NCBI GenBank assembly: GCA_036365515.1
Contig: CM070874.1
Location: forward strand, 51,114,083 to 51,178,082
Source of the DNA: Torymus aiolomorphi
Lineage: Eukaryota; Arthropoda; Insecta; Hymenoptera; Torymidae
DNA length: 64,000 bases
Reading direction: 5' to 3'
Both the position numbers and the translations under genes were made by a program. Below, piece after piece: positions 37,220 to 50,171 of the stretch (the stretch's first letter is position 1; the number at the start of each line of letters is the position of its first letter). Under the pieces are notes generated by a model. It worked only from the letters and a program-made list of their open reading frames with translations, ran no database searches and had not been told where the DNA came from.

Positions 37220-38539
37220 ATGAAGGGATTTGAGAAGTCAGCGAAAACGACGCGTACACCTTTCCAGACGAGAATCAGAGCACAGACTGCTACCGAGGCT
37301 GCTACTACTGCTGCCAAAGTTTCTACTGCCGAAACTGCTGCGGTCAATACCACCGATACCAATACCATTGCTGCTACTGAAAATTTAAGTCAAAATCAAA
37401 CAAGTATACTTAACTCCGCAATTTCTGACCCGATTCTCGTCAATTTGAGTTAGCCTGGTGACTCGCGCTCGACGACTGGCACACACTCGGTGACTGATGC
37501 GCGTGTGATGACCGATGACTCATCGATGGTGGCTGATGTCTCACCGACGGTCGATGTACTCCAGCCTACTCTTCTTCGTGAAGCGCTCTTGGAACTTAAT
37601 GAGGCTAGGACTTAAATGGATACTTACCGATAACGACTCGAAAAGTTGGAAGTCGATTGTGAGGCTGAACATCAACGACGTCAACAACTTGAAGCGAGAC
37701 TACAACATCACAGCACCAAGGAGAAACACCTCGCGGCGAAGTTACGGATACGCGACGCTGAATTAATCGAGCGTCAGCGTACCATTGATGACCTGCGGGC
37801 AGAGCGACTCTCTCTCCAGGAACAACTTCGACAGAAATTAAACGAGATGAGTACAACCCAACATTCTAATATACAAACAGCAGCAACAACAAATGTGATT
37901 TACACGAGTAAGAGGAACACACAACCAATTAGGTTAGGTGAAAGTTCATTTGGAAACACGGGATCACTTGTTGAAAATTAGGTTACACCAGTCGATTTAG
38001 GGTTAGGCTATAATCTAAAACCTGATATTTATGATGGTACGACTTCTCTGTCTGAATATTTGAATCAGTTCAATTTAATTGCAAGATCTAACAATTGGAA
38101 TGATGAAAAAAAGATGGTAGCTTTAGCTGCTTCTTTGCGTAATAAGGCGAAAAGCATTTTGAGTAGCTTTAAGGATACTGAGACTTTGGATTTGAAGACC
38201 TTGTTAGAAAAATTAGAGGCACGATTCGGTGAACCTTTAGGATCAAGTAATTATTCTTTACTCCAAAATAGGCGGCAAAAGCCTGGGGAGGATCTTCCTA
38301 CATTAGCAGCTGATGTAGAAAAGTCAGTAGAATTAGCATATCCTGAATGTTCATTACAGGTACAAGATAAGATAGCTTGTTCTCAATTTATTATCGGTAT
38401 TTACAATATTGGAGTTAGGGAAACTCTTCAATTAGAGCATATAACCTCTCTTAAGGTTGCTCTTACGCGAGCTTTAGAAGTAAAAGTTATTACGGAGCAA
38501 AATAGGAACTCAATTTCACAACAGAATACTCTAAGCTAA
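37220..38539 (+). pseudogene. gypsy gag, broken
   Basis: An amino part (37220-37453, Thr/Ala-rich) is followed after stops by a coiled-coil-like stretch (about 37646-37981: HQRRQQLEARLQ, IERQRTIDDLRAERLSLQ). Then comes the gag core (38060-38539: YLNQFNLIARSNNWNDEKKM, LAASLRNKAKSILSSF). The spacing and sequence fit Ty3/gypsy capsid proteins. In-frame stops and at least one frameshift separate the pieces. The zinc knuckle and everything up to late integrase are missing, because the deletion joins gag directly to integrase at about 38540. Confidence 0.75.
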
Positions 38540-38965
38540 TTAAGGAACTGTCTCAGTTGCTAGGAATTCGGAAGACTAGGGCAACACCATTACACTCTCA
38601 ATCGAATGGTCAGGTAGAAAGACATAACAGAACGATACTAAAATACTTGTTCAAATGCATAACAGACAACCAAAAAGATTGGGATCGTTGGATTTCCTTG
38701 TATCTTTTAGCCTACACGCAACAACTGGGCCACACCAGCGGAGATGTACACCGGTATAGACTTGAGGCTTCCTCTGGATTTGATACGCGGATGTCCTCCA
38801 GAAGAAGAAGATTGTCGTAACTATGACAGCTACGTCCAGAGACTAAGAACCAACATCAATAAAATTCACCAATTAACACAAAAAAAAAACATTTGGCAAC
38901 CTACCACGATAGGTAATTTCTTCTACTCTACTCACGGTTATTTTGAGCCGTGGTTTTTCCCGTGA
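38540..38965 (+). pseudogene. gypsy integrase carboxy part
   Basis: It reads LIKELSQLLGIRKTRATPLH, SQSNGQVERHNRTI and DNQKDWDRWISLYLLAY, the end of the integrase catalytic core, with the conserved glutamate in the VERHNR context. After a frameshift near 38740 it continues as LRLPLDLIRGCPPEE and NYDSYVQRLRTNINKIHQL. The zinc-binding domain and the first two catalytic aspartates are absent. Confidence 0.75.
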
Positions 38966-39452
38966 GACACAGGGCAAATGCCAGAGTAGGGACAGAGATG
39001 AGATACCACAGTGTGCCAACTCCCCACTTGTGTCTAAGAATTACCGACAAGAATTTACCCACCGATAATGACATGATGATACCCAAAAATGACGATTCTA
39101 CGTTTTAAGAGACGGATCCTCTGACCGGATGAGTCAAGGATCAACCCGCTTAAAAAGTAGACGATTCTAAAAATATTTCAAGATGATTTCAAGATGGTTT
39201 GAAGATGATTTCAAGATGGTTTGAAGATGATTTCAAGATTATTTCAAGATGGACGAATTCAAGAGACGGGCTGTTTTGCCAGGTGAGCCAAGGATCAGCC
39301 CGCTTGAAGATGAAGCCATTTTAATTCTGTTTTGTATGAGGAGGACTATTTTTCAAGAGACGGGCCCTTTTGGTTGGGTGAGCCAATGATCAGCTCGCTT
39401 GAAGAATACGCCTTCTTTTTCGTTTGATCTTAATATTGTTGGGACGACAATC
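38966..39452 (+). repeat. gypsy 3' non-coding region with two repeat types
   Basis: A ~15-bp repeat TTCAAGATG(G/A)TTT(C/G)AAGATG runs from about 39175 to 39252. A larger unit, GACGG..TCAAGGATCA(A/G)CCCGCTT, appears at about 39111, 39263 and (diverged) 39359. No coding frame. Such repeats just before the polypurine tract may have been RNA structure or packaging elements, which is inference. Confidence 0.65.
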
Positions 39453-39470
39453 TGAAAAGAGGGGGAATAA
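39453..39470 (+). promoter_or_regulatory. Polypurine tract
   Basis: GAAAAGAGGGGGAATAA directly precedes the 3' LTR. It is the usual primer for plus-strand DNA synthesis. Confidence 0.75.
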
Positions 39471-39681
39471 TGTTATGTATTAGTCTATTGTCATCGAACA
39501 TAAAAAAGAACGAAAGCGTTGCTAAGCGATTAGTTTGTTGTTTTCAATTCAATTTAGTTTTTCAGTTAGTTGATTCGAGACCTTGTTGATGACACATTTA
39601 ACCTTTTGTGTTATTTATCTTGAATAAATTACATCCTTGTTTTTATAAATAGTTGTTACTATTTATTGTGTGACTGTAATA
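39471..39681 (+). repeat. 3' LTR of the gypsy element
   Basis: 211 bp, the longer and probably ancestral LTR form. It contains TTGAATAAATTAC, a possible poly(A) signal. Confidence 0.85.
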
Positions 39682-39685
39682 GTAT

Positions 39686-40335
39686 TAATACATGAGTGAG
39701 ACAGCACTAAGACTTGAATCCAACGGAAGGCTATGAACATGTCCAGTAAAACTGTAAAAGGGTGAGACGTACGCAGCAGAAACACGCAGACTCGTAGGTC
39801 ACGGAGCAACACGCTTGCTTATATTGCTGGTATATATTATATATACAACAAGCGACTTTTAAGCGCGTTTCGCGCCCTCTCCTAATCTTATTGATTTTAA
39901 AATAACAGCGATTTATTAACATTAAAGAAATGATTACGTTACAGTAAGGATTCGCAACGTCTGCCATACAATGAATCCGAGTATTAACAGTTAATGAATA
40001 TTCCTTAACTCTTAAAGCATGTTCATTTGAGTCAAACATAATGAAAAAATTTCTTCGCAAATGAATCACGCATTTCTCTCAAACCCTTCTTTCTATCAGT
40101 ATATGTGTTATATATATGCAATATATGTATACAATTTTATCAAGAAACTATGATTTGAAGTAAAGGTTATTTAGTAATTTTAAAAGGTTTTGAATTTAAT
40201 ATTATGATCAATTATTTTATTCAGTTTTATACATAATTTGAAAATGAAATCACACCTGTTATTTTATTCATATTTTATAAATAATTTAAAAGTTAATAAA
40301 TGAGTGTAATTAGAATTATCTCATAATTTGGTGTA
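39686..40335. other. Unassigned DNA
   Basis: No supported gene. The minus-strand frame at 39731-40069 has no recognisable domain. Confidence 0.35.
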
Positions 40336-40339
40336 ATAA

Positions 40340-40610
40340 TTTTAAATTTTAGCATTAAAAATTAAATAAAGGAATCAGTAAATTAGGTTTAAGGAAGTCA
40401 CGTGCCAATGAATTGGCAGCGGTTTTTTCAATATTTTATGTTATTAATTTTTCAATACTCGAAAGTTCGCAGCTTTAATAAAAAAAAACAGCAGATTTTG
40501 TCGCCTATGCTGGCAGACTAATTAAATTTAATATTTCAATAACATCCGGCCGATTGTTTTTTTAGAAACGTTATTCCTAATTAAAAGCCGCTGCCAATTT
40601 ATAGGCACAT
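40340..40610 (+). repeat. ~95-bp dispersed repeat, copy 2, with inverted partner
   Basis: 40340-40432 matches 17196-17293. At about 40570-40608 an inverted, diverged copy of its GCCGCTGCCAATTTATAGGC end is seen, so the two may be the TIRs of a ~270-bp element. Confidence 0.55.
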
Positions 40611-41095
40611 ACCCTGGTAAACATATTAACCAACGGTTGGCGAATTGTTTGTCAATTTTCAAATTAAAAACGTCACACCAGGATTATGTTGCTACTTTTG
40701 ATGAAGAATAAATATTTATACACGTGAAAATATTATATTATAGCTGCTCTAAAAATATAATCATAGCTATAAAAAGTTTAAATTAAATTTAAATTATATG
40801 TATAACATTTATATAATTAAAATATAAAATATGTTTATTCATTCTACATATTTTTTCAATGATTTACAACTTCATGAATATTTACAAAAGTTATACATTT
40901 TTTCTTATTCTTGAAATCTTTTATTTGCTACCACTGATATTATGTCAACAGAAAATTACTATGTTGAGATATTAATAATAAAAGAACTACCTATCCGGAG
41001 CACAACTAACACACATGCACTATACACCATCTATATGAATTCCTTTCCTACATTCCTATTACCTCAGAAGCATTGTAGTACAATATTTAGTATAA
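40611..41095. other. Unassigned AT-rich DNA
   Basis: No gene, bounded repeat or structured element was recognised between the 95-bp repeat and the mariner. Confidence 0.35.
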
Positions 41096-41097
41096 TA

Positions 41098-42392
41098 CGA
41101 GGGTCATTTGATAAGTACCTAGCCTACAAATGAAAACACCAAAATTTTACAAAAAATAAAATTTATTTTTCAATGTAGTCTCCTTTTAGTTGAATACACT
41201 TGGTCCAGCGGTGTTCCAATTTTTTTAACCCCGTTGAAAAAAAATGTTTTCTCTTGGTTTGCAAAATAGGCCTCCGTGGCGGCGATTATTTCGTTATTGG
41301 AGTGGAATCTCTTCCCGGCGAGCGAATTTTTTAGGTTCGGAAACAAAAAAAAGTCGCACGGAGCCAAATCTGGAGAATACGGTGGATGGGGCAGCAGTTC
41401 GTAGCGTAATTCGACCAATTTAGCTGTGGCGAGTGCAGAAGTGTGAGCCGGTGCATTATCGTGGTGGAAAAGCACTTTCTTTTTAGACAAATGGGGCCGT
41501 TTTTCTTCTAACACGGCGTCAAATCGGCTCAATAGTTCGGCGTAGTACTGTCCTGTGACCGTTTTGCCCTTCTCCAGATAGTCAATAAAAATCACACCTT
41601 GAGAATCCCAGAAAACAGTGGCCATCACCTTTCCGGCCGACGGGACCGTCTTCGCCTTCTTCGGAGCAGATTCACCGGGTAAGGTCCACTGTTTTGACTG
41701 CTCCTTGGTCTCTGGAGTGTAGTAGTGAATCCATGTTTCGTCGACGGTCACGTAACGACGCAAAAACTCTTTTGGATTGCGATTAAACAGCTCCAAACAC
41801 TGCTCTGAACTGGTCACACGGATGCGCTTGTTGTCTGCAGTCAGCAAACGCGGCACCCACCTTGCTGACAGCTTCCTCATGCCTAAAATCTCATGTAGGA
41901 TATGCCACACGCGTTCTTCTGAGATGCCTACTATCGCAGCTATCTCGTGCACCTTTAATCGGCGGTCTGACAAAACGATATCGTGTATTTTTGTCACGTT
42001 CTCCTCCGTAGTGGCTGTTTTCGGAGCACCTGGGCGTGGATCATCAAAAACCGACGTACGACCACGTTGAAACTCGTTATACCAAAATTTAACGGTCGCC
42101 ATCGAAGAAGAAGCATCCCCATGCACTGCATCCAAGCGTTCTTTAATTTCACTGCGCGATTTCCCTTCCAAAAACAAGAATCGAATCACCGACCGATATT
42201 GTTCTTTCTCCATTTTTTCAAAAATCAACGGACACATTTGCTTTCACACGCTCTCAAAAATAAACTACAACTCCGATCCGGCTGAAATTTCGTCTGTAAC
42301 CGTTTACAGGAAGATACTGCACTGTAGTGTATTTCTGGTGCGATAGTGGCACCATCTGGCGATGAGGCTAGGTACTTGTCAAATGACCCTCG
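41098..42392 (-). mobile_element. mariner transposon, nearly complete
   Basis: The TIRs begin CGAGGGTCATTTG(A)(T/C)AAGTA and match at 29 of 30 positions. They are flanked by TA at 41096-41097 and 42393-42394. The 1295-bp length is typical of mariner. It contains one transposase gene on the minus strand. Both ends and the target duplication are intact, so the insertion is recent. Confidence 0.95.
41170..42237 (-). CDS. mariner transposase with an altered carboxy end
   Basis: This transposase cuts and pastes its own element at TA. Residues ~9-120 carry paired helix-turn-helix regions (RRLKVHEIAAIVGISEERVW), followed by the mariner signature ARWVPRLLT. The catalytic triad is D166 (VDETW), D260 (HHDNAPAHTS) and D295 (YSPDLAPCDFFLF), with exactly 34 residues between the last two, the D,D34D pattern of mariner. 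The better start is probably Met9. The last ~15 residues are off-frame. A run of seven T at 41220-41226 (+ strand) seems to hold one extra base, and with six the frame would continue to end as KCIQLKGDYIEK at a stop near 41163. The family looks close to the mauritiana subfamily (moderate certainty). It is otherwise free of stops. Confidence 0.93.
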   Translation of the reverse strand: MCPLIFEKMEKEQYRSVIRFLFLEGKSRSEIKERLDAVHGDASSSMATVKFWYNEFQRGRTSVFDDPRPGAPKTATTEENVTKIHDIVLSDRRLKVHEIAAIVGISEERVWHILHEILGMRKLSARWVPRLLTADNKRIRVTSSEQCLELFNRNPKEFLRRYVTVDETWIHYYTPETKEQSKQWTLPGESAPKKAKTVPSAGKVMATVFWDSQGVIFIDYLEKGKTVTGQYYAELLSRFDAVLEEKRPHLSKKKVLFHHDNAPAHTSALATAKLVELRYELLPHPPYSPDLAPCDFFLFPNLKNSLAGKRFHSNNEIIAATEAYFANQEKTFFFNGVKKIGTPLDQVYSTKRRLH

Positions 42393-42527
42393 TAAATGAT
42401 GTTTCTTGATAAAATTTTACACACATATTGCCTATACTATACTCAAAATTGTATATAAATTTCATGTTTGCATTTATAAAAGATAGAACGCGATTATTAT
42501 CGAAGTGCAGCCAAAAGTATTCTTAAA

Positions 42528-43300
42528 TGTATTTTCTTCATCCCTTAGCCGAAAGTACGGTCTTCCCGGCTCGATTTCGCGCCGGGAAGAGCGACTTTTG
42601 TGGCCGCTCTTTGTTGATCGTTGCGTGGCAACGTCCGCGACAGCGCACGTGTTGTAACCTAAACTATGCTAACCCTTCTAAATGTGATGACAAGAAAATC
42701 ATTTCTAAAATCGGAAAATTGAAAAGATATAGGCGTATTAAATTAATTTTATGTTATTATTAATATATTGAACAATATATTTATAACTCTAATAATCAAT
42801 TATGTTCTTATATTGCATACACGCTGTCAGAAAGCTTCTATACATATATAGACATGATGTTTACATTTTGAGTTTCAAGGCATGGTGTAACTATATACTT
42901 ATATGTGAAAGTTTTTTGACTCTCATTCTATAATGTATCGCTTATGGGATAGAAAAAGACAAACAGAGGAACCATTGAGAGGTTGTTCTGTAGTTGAAAT
43001 GAGTATCAATTAAGTATGTACATATTGTTGGTCCATCATCTTTTTTAAGTATCTTTTGCTAGTGTTTTTGATGCCCGCCCCGACCAGCAAAACCTCGGCT
43101 TCGCCTCGGTTTTGCAAAAGTCGGGCGGGCATCAAAAAAAGCAGAAGTCGAGCCTTACGCTCCGCGATATGTAAAGTGGCACTGAAGCAGGCCTTTTATA
43201 CGTATGGCCGAGCCGTAGTTAGCAACCAACAACGCTATTTTATTAATTAATATCAAAACTATATGGGCGTACTTTCGGCGGGGGATGAAGAAAAATAGTA
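42528..43300. mobile_element. GC-rich hairpin repeat with inverted ends
   Basis: The ends TTCTTCATCCC..GCCGAAAGTAC (42530) and GTACTTTCGGCGGGGGATGA (43269) are inverted. The interior holds hairpins CCCGGCTCGATTTCGCGCCGGG split around 42568-42590, and GCCCGCC..CTCGGCTTCGCCTCGG..GGCGGGC (about 43073-43133, containing GCTTCGC). No protein frame is credible. The boundaries are approximate. Confidence 0.45.
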
Positions 43301-43310
43301 TACGATACTT

Positions 43311-43440
43311 GGCCAGAATGTTGGATGTCCTGGTCGGCGCGCATCGACCCCCTCGGCTTCGCCTCGGGCGTCAAAATGGCGCCGGCCAGGAAATCCAACT
43401 TCCTGGCCTTGTGTCGTAATATACTATTCATATTGGACAA
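43311..43440. repeat. Structured hairpin repeat
   Basis: GGCCAGAATGTTGGAT pairs with ATCCAACTTCCTGGCC around an inner stem on CTCGGCTTCGCCTCGG. It ends GTAATATACTATT, the same end seen on other structured repeats here. Confidence 0.6.
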
Positions 43441-43544
43441 CGTATCTGTCTAACTCCATGTTTCGGCGAAGCGCACTGTTAAATAATCTCAATAAAAAAC
43501 AAAAGCAAATAAACCATAGGAGCGCGTAGACGTAAAGCCATTCT

Positions 43545-44690
43545 TGAGAAATTACGATTTGAAAAGAGGGCTAAAACAATTTTAACCTCAAATATCTCTG
43601 AAATTCATAAACGAATTCCGAGACGAATTCTTTTACTCGAAGAACTCATAATAATATACAAACTCTACATTACCACCAAATTTCAAAGCAATTAAAACAA
43701 TTTTACTCCAATTATTGTGCGACAAAGAAAGTCATTTTCAGAAATACCAAAATTTTAAATATCAAATATCTCAAAAAGTAACCATATAATCTGGATGAAA
43801 TTAAATAAATTTTAAGCGGGTACATGGTGTCGTCATTTAGAAATTATGATTTTGGAAAAAAACCGTACAAAAATTTTAACCTTAAATATCTCTAAAAATC
43901 ATGAGCCAATTCATTTACCTAAAGAACTTATACGATAAATATATAAACTCTTCATTTCCATAAAATTTCAAAGTGATTAAACCAATTTTACTCTAGTTAT
44001 CGTGCGACAAAGACAATTACTTTGTAAAATACGAAAATTTTAAATGTCAAATATCTTGGAAAGTAATCGTACGATCTTTATGAAAATTCGCGCACATATT
44101 ATCTATATCACATACAAAATTGTATATAAATTTGAAGCTGATACATCGAGCCGTTCTCGAGAAATCACAATTTAAAAAAAAGGTTAAAAAAATTTTAACC
44201 TCAAATATCTCGAACATTTATGGACAAATCATTTTGCCCAATGAACTCAGCCGAAAGCTATACAAAATTTATCTCTAAAAAACATTTCAAAGCGAATAAC
44301 CTAATTTTACTCCCGTAATCGTTGGACATAGAAAACTCATTTTTTTCAGTTTTCAATTTTTTACTCAATAAATAGTCGACAGAGTGAATTGAAAATTTTA
44401 AAAATTATAGCTATTTGTATTCGGCATTATCATGATTTTTTTTCAAAACATTTTGCCATTTAATTTGTGAGTTATAACCTTTTAAAAGAAAAACACATTT
44501 TTGTTAAAAACAAAAGAACCGTAATAGCTAATATAAATTTTTTGTTGGAAAATATAAGTATTTCTATACTCTTTGAACTGCTATTTGTCCGATTGAAATA
44601 TCTCAATCCTATCATTAAAAAAACGGAAAAATTAATTTTTCGAAAATCGAAATTCACCATTAAACAAAAATGCATCAGCGAATCAAAAGA
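43545..44690 (-). repeat. Mobile satellite, copy 2 (inverted)
   Basis: The reverse complement of the 450-1655 organisation: three ~310-bp units followed by the leader, with the box ACAAAAGAACCGTAATAGCT at ~44510. The presence of the same leader and array order in both copies shows that the whole unit moves or is copied together. Confidence 0.75.
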
Positions 44691-44699
44691 TTAATAATT

Positions 44700-46101
<1,402 letters not shown>

Positions 46102-46219
46102 CATGCACGCACGCACGCACGCGCACACATCCACAGATACTTTCTAAAATCATATGATTCGAACTTCTAATAGCTCTAATAATGTTTCTATAACGATTTA
46201 ACGAAACTTAAAATTTGAT

Positions 46220-47460
46220 GCCAGTAAACGAAGGTCTGAAATCGACTTTCTCTGGTGAATGGCTGCATTTTGGATATTCGGTAAAACACATCATCTAAAA
46301 AGGATGGCCAAAAATGCAGCTTCCAAAAACGCCGGCGTCACCCCTAATTTGGCGAAAAACCACTCCCGAAAACGGGTTTTTGCTTATAACTCGCGAACGA
46401 TAATAGATATCGAAAAAAGTCCCAAACAAAAGTTGTAGAGCGTGAAATTTTACATAAGGATCGCCTAGCACTTTTTTTCATTAGGTAAAATTAAGCCTGA
46501 GAAAAACACGCAGAAATAACAAACAGCAAACGGCCGGAGGGTAGGGAGGCGGAGCTTCCGGCCGCGGGGCTGCGGCAGCGGCGGCGCGTCTCGGCGGCAA
46601 TGTTGTCATATGAATGCGCGCGTGTACTGCGTGTCTCTGCACCGCTCGCGAATTGTTTTTCACTTTCTAGCGATTCTAGCTGGCGCCGGAAAATTTTTCG
46701 CTTCTATCTCCCCCTGTATACCTGCTGACGCAATTGCATAAAGTAACCATCCCTTTTTATAGATGTTGATTCGCAGAATCTAAATTTCAGGGTTACAATT
46801 TAACAAAATTGCAAGAACTTTGATTTAAGTGCATTTGTTTGAACAGAAACGCTATTTAAACAAATAAAAACAATCTTTTGCGATCAGAATAATTTTTTCT
46901 TGAAAATTCCGGCAATTTTAAGATTAAAATGTTTCATTCAATATCTACGAGAAACCAATATTCAAAGAGTTATAAATGTTTAAAATATTAATTCTTAGCA
47001 TTCAAGAGATTTTTAATAATAGTCACAAAATTAAACATCAAGTAAAAATTGTTACAGTTACTTATCGTTTACATCTAAATATAGATGTGCATAGTTAATA
47101 TTACTTTGTGTTATAAGTAATTCACATTAATATAGGTACGGGTAAATCTCAGGAACTCTTAACTTTTTTGGGAACTCCTAAGTTTAAGCAGACAAATGAA
47201 TCAACGCTCAAAATTTTTGCCTTGCAATAAAAAAAAATAAAAAAATAAAAAATCTATTACAAATAATGGCAACGAATCAGCTGCGTACATAAATTAATGT
47301 TGTTAATGTGCTTTTCCTATCGATATATTTATCTATATAGGAACAGGAACACACTTACGATCGTTGCACAATTTGTTTAGCTTTTTTGTGTGTCAGAATC
47401 TTGAACTTGAGTCCTGGTAGGTCGATGTGCTATAAAAATTAGCCGAAATACAAGATTTTT
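46220..47460 (+). repeat. 1.24-kb dispersed repeat, copy A
   Basis: It matches, in reverse orientation, 59289-60178 plus 61162-61525. It begins GCCAGTAAACGAAGG and ends AGCCGAAATACAAGAT. A GC-rich middle (about 46530-46640) is flanked by AT-rich DNA. No TIRs, LTRs or credible protein were seen, so its class is unknown. Confidence 0.8.
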
Positions 47461-47936
47461 AATTTTCTAAATTTTTAAAGGAATTTTAAGGATAAAAAGT
47501 TATTGCGATTTGATAATACGTATTGATTAAATTATCAAGGGAAAGACTAATAGCCTTATCTATATCTATATGATTTGCAAAGATATTCCCTAAAAATTAG
47601 TATTTGTTAAAAGGCAAAATATTTTATAAACATGAGTGAGCAGCGAAGCTTCACAAGTTTCCTATTAAAAAAATTAGTAGTGCTAATTCGTACCTGAACC
47701 ATAATTTTGTATCCGTCAACTGCTTTATAGAGAGACAAGAAAAACAAGTTTTACTAATTCTCTTATTGTCTTTATTTGATAGAATGAACATTTTTTCTAC
47801 AAGATACAATAGTTTCTTACAAACATGTATTATTATTATTTAAATAAAATAATTTTCTATTTCAAGCCAAATTATACTTTGACAAAAGAAATTACCTTTT
47901 CAGTCTAAATCTCTGTCTGTAGATTAAAAAACAATT
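47461..47936. other. Unassigned AT-rich DNA
   Basis: No supported feature. Confidence 0.35.
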
Positions 47937-48125
47937 TTATACCACTCTAACCTCAAAATCACAACTTTGATATGATTTTTCGGCGCTCGTGGTATAAAAT
48001 ACCGTTCGAAACTAGTGCGTAAGTCGATTATTTAGGTGGTGTGACTTTTTCGCACTCGCTTCGCTCGTGCAAAAAGTCACACCAGCTAAATAATCGACTT
48101 CCCCACCCGTGTCGAAATGTACTAT
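47937..48125 (+). repeat. Structured hairpin repeat, family A copy 2
   Basis: A relative of 13993-14190. The long hairpin (about 48021-48103) pairs AAGTCGATTATTTAG with CTAAATAATCGACTT and closes on TCGCTTCGCTCG. It ends GTGTCGAAATGTACTATT. Confidence 0.75.
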
Positions 48126-48127
48126 TT

Positions 48128-48192
48128 AGGCACGACCGCTACTCGGGAGAGCCTTATAATTTCACCACAGCGAAAATTGTAAGAATTCAAAT
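48128..48192 (-). repeat. Fragment of the Helitron-like 5' module
   Basis: On the minus strand it reads ACAATTTTCGCT, then ATAAGGCTCTCCCGAG and GCGGTCGTGCCTA, matching the start of the elements at 262-413 and 50823-50977. It directly abuts the family A hairpin repeat. Confidence 0.55.
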
Positions 48193-48595
48193 ACTGAAAA
48201 ATTAATGTGTAATAACCATGTTCCACTCAGAGCGAGTGCGTTTTAAGCGTTTTCTGAGATGTATGTATGTCTGTACGTCCGTATGTGCTCAAGTTTCTCG
48301 ATTATCTCGATGAATTTTCGACCGATTTCATCGGGATTGCGGGAAAATACTCCTCTAATTATACCTAACTGCTGGTTCTATATTGAGATAGATCGATGAA
48401 AAATTTTTCAAATGCGAGCACAAAGAAATATCTCAAAAAATCGATTTTTAAGCCTAATGTCTAGAAACATTAATTTTAAGCTAATATGTACTGGTCTATC
48501 TGATAAAACTAATTAAAATACAGCTTTTTTATTTTGAACACTTTTTTTTACGAGCAATATTTGCCAAGATAACTGCGAAAAACGGCCAAAAATGG

Positions 48596-49330
48596 TCAAA
48601 AATTAATGATTTTCAGCTATAACTTCTCAGGATTTGATTTTACACAAACATATATAATACAAAAGTTGTAGATAATATTAAAATAAAACTTTTTTCCATT
48701 TAAAATTTTTTTGTAAAATCAACTCCTGACGAGCTAGACTTATAAAAACGATTTTAAACGCCAAAATACACATAAAATGAACGATTTTCGGCTATAACTT
48801 ACAGGATTTGATTTTTCACAAACATGTTTAATACAAAAGTTGTAGATAATATTTAAACAAAACTTTATTCTATTTAACATTTTCGTGTAAAATCAACTCC
48901 TGTCGAGTTAGACTTATAAAAACGATTTTAAACGTCAAAACATACATAAAATGGACGATTTTCGGCTAAAACTTGACAGGATTTGATTTTACACAAACAT
49001 GTTCAATACAAAAGTTCTACATAATATTTAATCAAAACTTTTTCCCATTTAATATTTTCATATAAAATGGGTTCCTGACCGCTTAGACCTATAAAAACGA
49101 TTTTTAATGCCTAAATACACCTGAAATAGTCGATTTTCGCTTATCATACAAGAATTTGACTTTCAATAAAACTGTTAAATACAAAGCATGTAGATATAGT
49201 TTAAACAAAACTTATTTCCAATTAACATTTTTATGTACAATAATTACTGGATCATCTAAACGTATAAACATGATTTTTAATACCCCAATACACGTATAGT
49301 GAATTTTCGCTTATTATTTCACAGAATTAG
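48596..49330. repeat. Tandem array, ~178-bp unit, 4 copies
   Basis: The units share CGATTTTCGGCTATAACTT, AGGATTTGATTTTACACAAA, ATACAAAAGTTGTAGATAAT and TTATAAAAACGATTTTAA. Divergence increases toward the 3' end. Confidence 0.85.
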
Positions 49331-50165
49331 ATTTACACAGAAGTATTCGATACAATAGCTCTAAATAAGATGGAAAAAATCGACATAAGATTCCAAAGAT
49401 AATATAATTACAAAACCATAATAATAAGATACAAAATTACATTTGATTACAATATTCAATGGGATAAACACATTGGAAGAATAATTAAAGAAACAAAATA
49501 TCTATTTCCTTGTTTTCTACAAAAAGATTTTTAATAACAAATTTAAAAAAATTGATATAAGATTATCCAGCTTAATCTACTATGTATATAAAAAAAAGTT
49601 TTGTGTAATGTATGAGTTATAAATGTTGTAATATGATAAATTTCAATGCATAAAGAATGCAATGTTCTAGCTGACTCAGTCTTACAACATGTAGAAAACT
49701 ATTAAATAGGCAAGTCTCACTGGGTAGAAATCTGCGAAATACATAATGATGTATTTTAATACAACAGATACCCTGAAGCGAGTTCTTACACCCTGACTAA
49801 ACTTAGAAATTAAATAGACGAGCTAATATTACCAGGGACAACTACCTACCCTTATCGCATGTAACAACACACACAGCACTTATATAATATTTCCCAGTTC
49901 CTATTACCTATCCCCTCACACTTTATAGCACTAACACTCGAAGATCACTTAGAGCTGCAGAAGTTGCAAAATAGGGCTAGACGGTCTAGGCTGGCACTAC
50001 TCCATGGATGCCAGTCTGCTGAGAATCATCTAACAGCGATCCACTGTGTCAGTATAAACCACACCACCTAGGAGGAAAGTACTGACAGAGACCATCAATT
50101 GTGTTTCAATGTCAGGGAATGCCTCAGCCTAGGGATCAGCAAAGCGCATGAACAGCAGATCAGTT
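49331..50165. other. Unassigned DNA, possible non-LTR tail
   Basis: At about 49935-50030 a frame reads LEDHLELQKLQNRARRSRL, reminiscent of the region after the reverse transcriptase in non-LTR elements. The match is short and weak. Otherwise nothing is seen. Confidence 0.25.
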
Positions 50166-50171
50166 CCTATT

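Larger units (their letters stand above)
37031..39681 (+). mobile_element. Ty3/gypsy LTR retrotransposon, internally deleted
   Basis: The 5' LTR (37031-37185) and 3' LTR (39471-39681) both start TGTTATGTATTAGTC. A 4-bp duplication GTAT flanks the element (37027-37030 and 39682-39685). The 5' LTR lacks a ~60-bp segment present in the 3' LTR, and the 3' LTR's terminal CA has become TA. The interior holds gag, the end of integrase and a 3' non-coding region with short repeats. Protease, reverse transcriptase and RNase H are gone, so it cannot be autonomous. Confidence 0.85.

Noticed and set aside
41777..42285. Plus-strand frames of ~100 codons
   Set aside because: Antisense shadows of the mariner transposase gene.
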